A stretch of 64,000 nt of DNA, from the NCBI GenBank assembly GCA_017473705.1, contig JAFUJQ010000007.1:1-64000 (forward strand), read 5' to 3'. Numbering within the stretch: the first letter of the stretch is position 1; the number at the start of each line of letters is the position of its first letter. Below are positions 61,480-64,000 of the stretch, in pieces. A model generated the notes under the pieces. That model saw only the letters and a program-made list of their open reading frames with translations, was not told the DNA's origin and did not search any database. This stretch comes from Bacteroidales bacterium (GTDB lineage: Bacteria; Bacteroidota; Bacteroidia; Bacteroidales; UBA932). The translations under genes were made by a program, and so were the position numbers.

Positions 61480-61510
61480 GTTCGTTGATGGTCAGCGTGT
61501 TGGATTCACG

Positions 61511-61993
61511 CTATTTTCTGGTCGCCAGCTCGGCGTCGAGGAAGAAGATACCGGAGTCTCCGGCCTTCCTCAGCTTGTCGACGATGCCTCCGAACAGCGC
61601 TTCCTCTTCTACCTGCTCGTCGACGAATTTGCGGAAGAAATTCTCTGTCGCGAAATCCTGCTCCTCAATTGCGTGCAGCACGATCGTGTTGATCATCTTC
61701 GACACCATCTTCTCATGGCTGAGAGCATGCTCATATACTTCAAGGACAGACCCCCATCCTGTAGGAGCAACATCTATCATCTGGAGCTTCACCATGCCGC
61801 CCCTGTCGGTCATGTAGTCGGCCATCATGGTGGCATGCTTTCTTTCCTCTTCAGCATGGCATCTGAGCCAATGGGAATATCCGTCCCATCCCTGATGCTT
61901 GAGGTAGTATGACATCTGGAGATAGAGCTGTGAAGACCACAGTTCAGCAGTGATCTGATCATTGATCGCCTGCTGTAATTTGTTTGCAATCAT
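61511..61993 (-). CDS. ftnA: Bacterial ferritin
   Basis: 160-residue iron-storage ferritin forming 24-mer cages. Ferroxidase ligands are all in place at the classical numbers: Glu17, Glu50, His53 (HAEEERKHA), Glu94, Gln127 and Glu130. No N-terminal extension or signal. The upstream gap to hutI is short (54 bases) and shows no clear promoter, so it may be expressed from within or together with hutI. Confidence 0.95.
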   Translation of the reverse strand: MIANKLQQAINDQITAELWSSQLYLQMSYYLKHQGWDGYSHWLRCHAEEERKHATMMADYMTDRGGMVKLQMIDVAPTGWGSVLEVYEHALSHEKMVSKMINTIVLHAIEEQDFATENFFRKFVDEQVEEEALFGGIVDKLRKAGDSGIFFLDAELATRK

Positions 61994-62047
61994 GTCTGTT
62001 TGTTTTTAAGTTCACAGACTCCATTGCAAGACTGGTGCCGCGTTGCT

Positions 62048-63364
62048 TCAGGCGATATCGGTTCCGTTGAGGATGACTTTTTCTATTATCGGTGTCTGAT
62101 GGCTGTATGGGATGAAGGCGAGGGAAGGGAGCGGCTTGGTGATGATGAGGTTGGCTTTTTTGCCGACCGTGATCGAGCCAAGCTGGTCGCTTACGCCCAT
62201 CGCGTATGCCGTGTTGATGGTGCAGGCGTTGAATGACTGCTCCGGTGTGAGGCGCATCCTGATGCAGCCCAGGGCCATGACGAAGCGCATGTTGCCGCTC
62301 GGGCTTGAGCCGGGATTATAGTCGGAGGCCAATGCCACAGGCAGGCCGGCCTCTATATAATCTTTGGCACGGCCGAACGGTATGCCGAGGAAGAATGAGC
62401 ATCCTGGCAGCATTGTCGGCATGGTCACGCTTCCGCGCAGTGCCTCGATCTCAGCATCTGTAGTCATCTCAAGATGATCGACCGAGAGGGCGTTGTATTT
62501 CACACCGACCTGCACACCGCCTGATACTTCAAGCTCGTTGGCATGTATCTTAGGGGTAATTCCATATTCGGCAGCTTTGCTTAGGATCTTCTCCGTATCT
62601 TCCACGGTGAAGAATCCTGCATCGCAGAAAACATCAACGAAGTCGGCGAGGCCTTCTGCAGCGACTCTTGGCAGCATTTCGTTGCAGACAAGGTCTACAT
62701 ATTCGGACTGGCGCCCTTTGTAGGCACGTCCGACAGCGTGAGCGCCGAGGAAGTTGGCTCTCACAGTGATCGGTGCTGTTTCCTTGATTCGTCTTATGAC
62801 ACGAAGCATCTTGAGCTCATCCTCCACGGTCAGTCCGTATCCGCTCTTGATTTCCACGGCTCCGGTACCCATAGCCATGATTTCACGGACGCGTACCATG
62901 GACTGCTCATAGAGTTCATCCTCTGAGGTTGCGTGCAGCAGGTCGGCGGAATTAAGGATTCCGCCGCCTCTGGCAGCTATCTCCTCATAGGAGAGTCCGG
63001 CAATCTTGTCGCGGAATTCACCGTCTCTGCATCCGGCATATACAATATGAGTATGAGAGTCACAGAAAGCCGGCATCACAAATCCGCCCTGAGCATCGAT
63101 GAACTCTGCATTTACGGCAGTTGGGGCGGTTGTAAAAACCGTGCTACCCCCCTGGCCGCAGGGGGAAGGAGTATCCGTCAGGATACGGCAGGGGTCGTTT
63201 TTACAACCGTCCCAACTGCCATATTCAGCGATGATGCCGTCTTCGATCACGAGATAGGCATTCTCGATGCACTTCACATCGTTCATCTGCGAGCCCTCAA
63301 GCCTTTTTACATCAGCCGGGAGAATGCCCGCCAACGTCCCTATATTGTATATGATGGTCTTCAT
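62048..63364 (-). CDS. hutI: Imidazolonepropionase with an in-frame palindromic insert
   Basis: Hydrolyses 4-imidazolone-5-propionate to N-formimino-L-glutamate in histidine degradation. Amidohydrolase motifs: HTHIVYAG near 104-111, ARGGGI, EIKSGYGL and ASDYNPGS. Residues 49-83 (GSWDGCKNDPCR... to PTA) fit no HutI sequence pattern and are exactly encoded by a 105-bp inverted-repeat element (63116-63220) inserted between the small N-terminal beta domain and the barrel. Without it the protein would be about 403 residues, the normal size. The frame is open, so the enzyme may still work with a surface loop. Four bases downstream of hutH. Confidence 0.93.
   Translation of the reverse strand: MKTIIYNIGTLAGILPADVKRLEGSQMNDVKCIENAYLVIEDGIIAEYGSWDGCKNDPCRILTDTPSPCGQGGSTVFTTAPTAVNAEFIDAQGGFVMPAFCDSHTHIVYAGCRDGEFRDKIAGLSYEEIAARGGGILNSADLLHATSEDELYEQSMVRVREIMAMGTGAVEIKSGYGLTVEDELKMLRVIRRIKETAPITVRANFLGAHAVGRAYKGRQSEYVDLVCNEMLPRVAAEGLADFVDVFCDAGFFTVEDTEKILSKAAEYGITPKIHANELEVSGGVQVGVKYNALSVDHLEMTTDAEIEALRGSVTMPTMLPGCSFFLGIPFGRAKDYIEAGLPVALASDYNPGSSPSGNMRFVMALGCIRMRLTPEQSFNACTINTAYAMGVSDQLGSITVGKKANLIITKPLPSLAFIPYSHQTPIIEKVILNGTDIA
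63116..63220. repeat. Palindromic element inside hutI
   Basis: Outer arms 63116-63139 and 63197-63220 are 24-bp inverted copies with one mismatch. Inside are two further hairpins: CCCCCT ... AGGGGG (about 63148-63165) and GTATCC-GTCA-GGATAC (about 63171-63186). The whole can fold as a three-armed cloverleaf. Its length is 105 bp, a multiple of three, which keeps hutI in frame. Confidence 0.85.
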
Positions 63365-63368
63365 GAAC

Positions 63369-64000
63369 TTATCTTATGAATTCTATAGACTTCTCGATGA
63401 GCGGGTGCATGTAGCGGTCGTCGTCTATGAATGGGACCTCCTTGCGGTATTTAGCGAAGATCTTCTCGATCTCCCATGACGAGCGCAGCGGACGGCGGAA
63501 CTCGAAGGCCTGGGCTGCATTGAAGAGCTCGATGGCGAGCACGCGCTCGGTATTTTCCACTACGCGTACGAGTTTGGTCGCAGCGTTGGCGCCCATGCTT
63601 ACATGGTCCTCCTGACCCTGTGACGACGGGATAGAGTCTGCCGATGCTGGCATGCAGAGACCCTTGCTCTGGCTCACGATGGAAGCTGCAGTATACTGCG
63701 GGATCATGAATCCGCTGTTCAGACCTGGCTTCGCTACAAGGAAGTTAGGAAGGCCTCTCTGACCCGAAATCAATTTGTAGATACGTCTCTCTGAGATGTT
63801 TGAGAGTTCCGAGAGAGCGATTGTGAGCATGTCCATAGGAATGGCGATAGGCTGTCCATGGAAGTTGCCTGCTGAGATGATCAGGTCCTCGTCAGGGAAG
63901 ACTGTAGGGTTGTCAGTAGCGCTGTTGATCTCGGTCTCGATGACAGACTTTACATAGCGGATGGTGTCCTTTGATGCTCCATGCACCTGAGGAATGCAGC
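63369..64000 (-). CDS. hutH: Histidine ammonia-lyase, C-terminal part (runs off the window)
   Basis: First enzyme of histidine degradation, giving urocanate. The frame is open to the window edge and upstream residues read CIPQVHGASKDT, matching the HutH region RCxPQVxG. About the last 210 residues are present, including NPTVFPDEDLIISAGNFHG, SSQGQEDHVSMG and RRPLRSSWEI. The MIO-forming Ala-Ser-Gly lies outside. Stop codon four bases before the hutI start, so hutH-hutI are co-transcribed. Confidence 0.95.
   Translation of the reverse strand, partial: CIPQVHGASKDTIRYVKSVIETEINSATDNPTVFPDEDLIISAGNFHGQPIAIPMDMLTIALSELSNISERRIYKLISGQRGLPNFLVAKPGLNSGFMIPQYTAASIVSQSKGLCMPASADSIPSSQGQEDHVSMGANAATKLVRVVENTERVLAIELFNAAQAFEFRRPLRSSWEIEKIFAKYRKEVPFIDDDRYMHPLIEKSIEFIR

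Overview
The window reads as a chromosomal segment of a gut- or rumen-type Bacteroidales bacterium (phylum Bacteroidota). The evidence is a starch set with SusA- and SusB-type enzymes, many lipoproteins with a short lipobox, families largely restricted to this phylum (DUF4783, DUF6562, the large NtrY-like kinase), and promoters of the Bacteroidota form TAnnTTTG with an upstream TTTG (best case: the tRNA-Ser promoter). Start codons sit in A/T-rich leaders without clear Shine-Dalgarno sequences. The genus cannot be named from sequence reading alone.

Layout. 1-331: non-coding, with an inverted repeat and an operator-like palindrome. 332-7815: four outer-membrane or periplasmic lipoprotein glycosidases (type I pullulanase, GH13 amylase, SusA-like neopullulanase, GH97 SusB) that break down starch or maltodextrin; no SusC/SusD lies in the window. 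7955-20838: housekeeping genes (rlmH, cmk, ispH, efp, der, prs, engB, xseAB) and a convergent, overlapping NtrY/NtrC-like pair. 20944-31908: a glycogen operon (branching enzyme, debranching enzyme, GT4 synthase, GH57, and a GT3 synthase fused to a GT35 phosphorylase). 31899-35254: ribF, greA, HIT protein and a cysteine-less thioredoxin-fold lipoprotein. 35263-40211: two DUF6562 (fimbrillin-like) lipoproteins separated by an IS4-family insertion sequence. 40224-46090: tsaB, cvpA, ileS, a DksA-like protein, lspA and tRNA-Ser(TGA).

46171-49991: a tight four-gene cluster that I consider the best candidate for an undescribed system. It holds a CASTOR/POLLUX(DMI1)-like ion channel with a C-terminal ryanodine-receptor-type (RyR) domain, a two-TM coiled-coil protein, a stand-alone RyR-domain protein and a coiled-coil lipoprotein. 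50181-57484: a probable phosphate or polyphosphate island with a PhoU-like DUF47 protein, a PiT-like membrane protein fused to a LuxR-type HTH, an OprO/P-type porin, a lamin-tail lipoprotein, two CYTH-type proteins and a SLC13-type anion transporter. 57578-61401: two large membrane proteins of unknown function, one with an EF-hand-like loop. 61511-64000: ferritin, hutI (carrying an in-frame palindromic element) and the C-terminal part of hutH.

Short dispersed repeats related to CTGTCATTTCGACCGA... recur between co-directional genes across the window (seven sites, one a tandem array). The starch, glycogen, porin and CYTH genes share the strongly biased codon use seen in efp (CTC, CCT, few AGG), which suggests high expression. 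The regulatory, kinase and xse genes do not.
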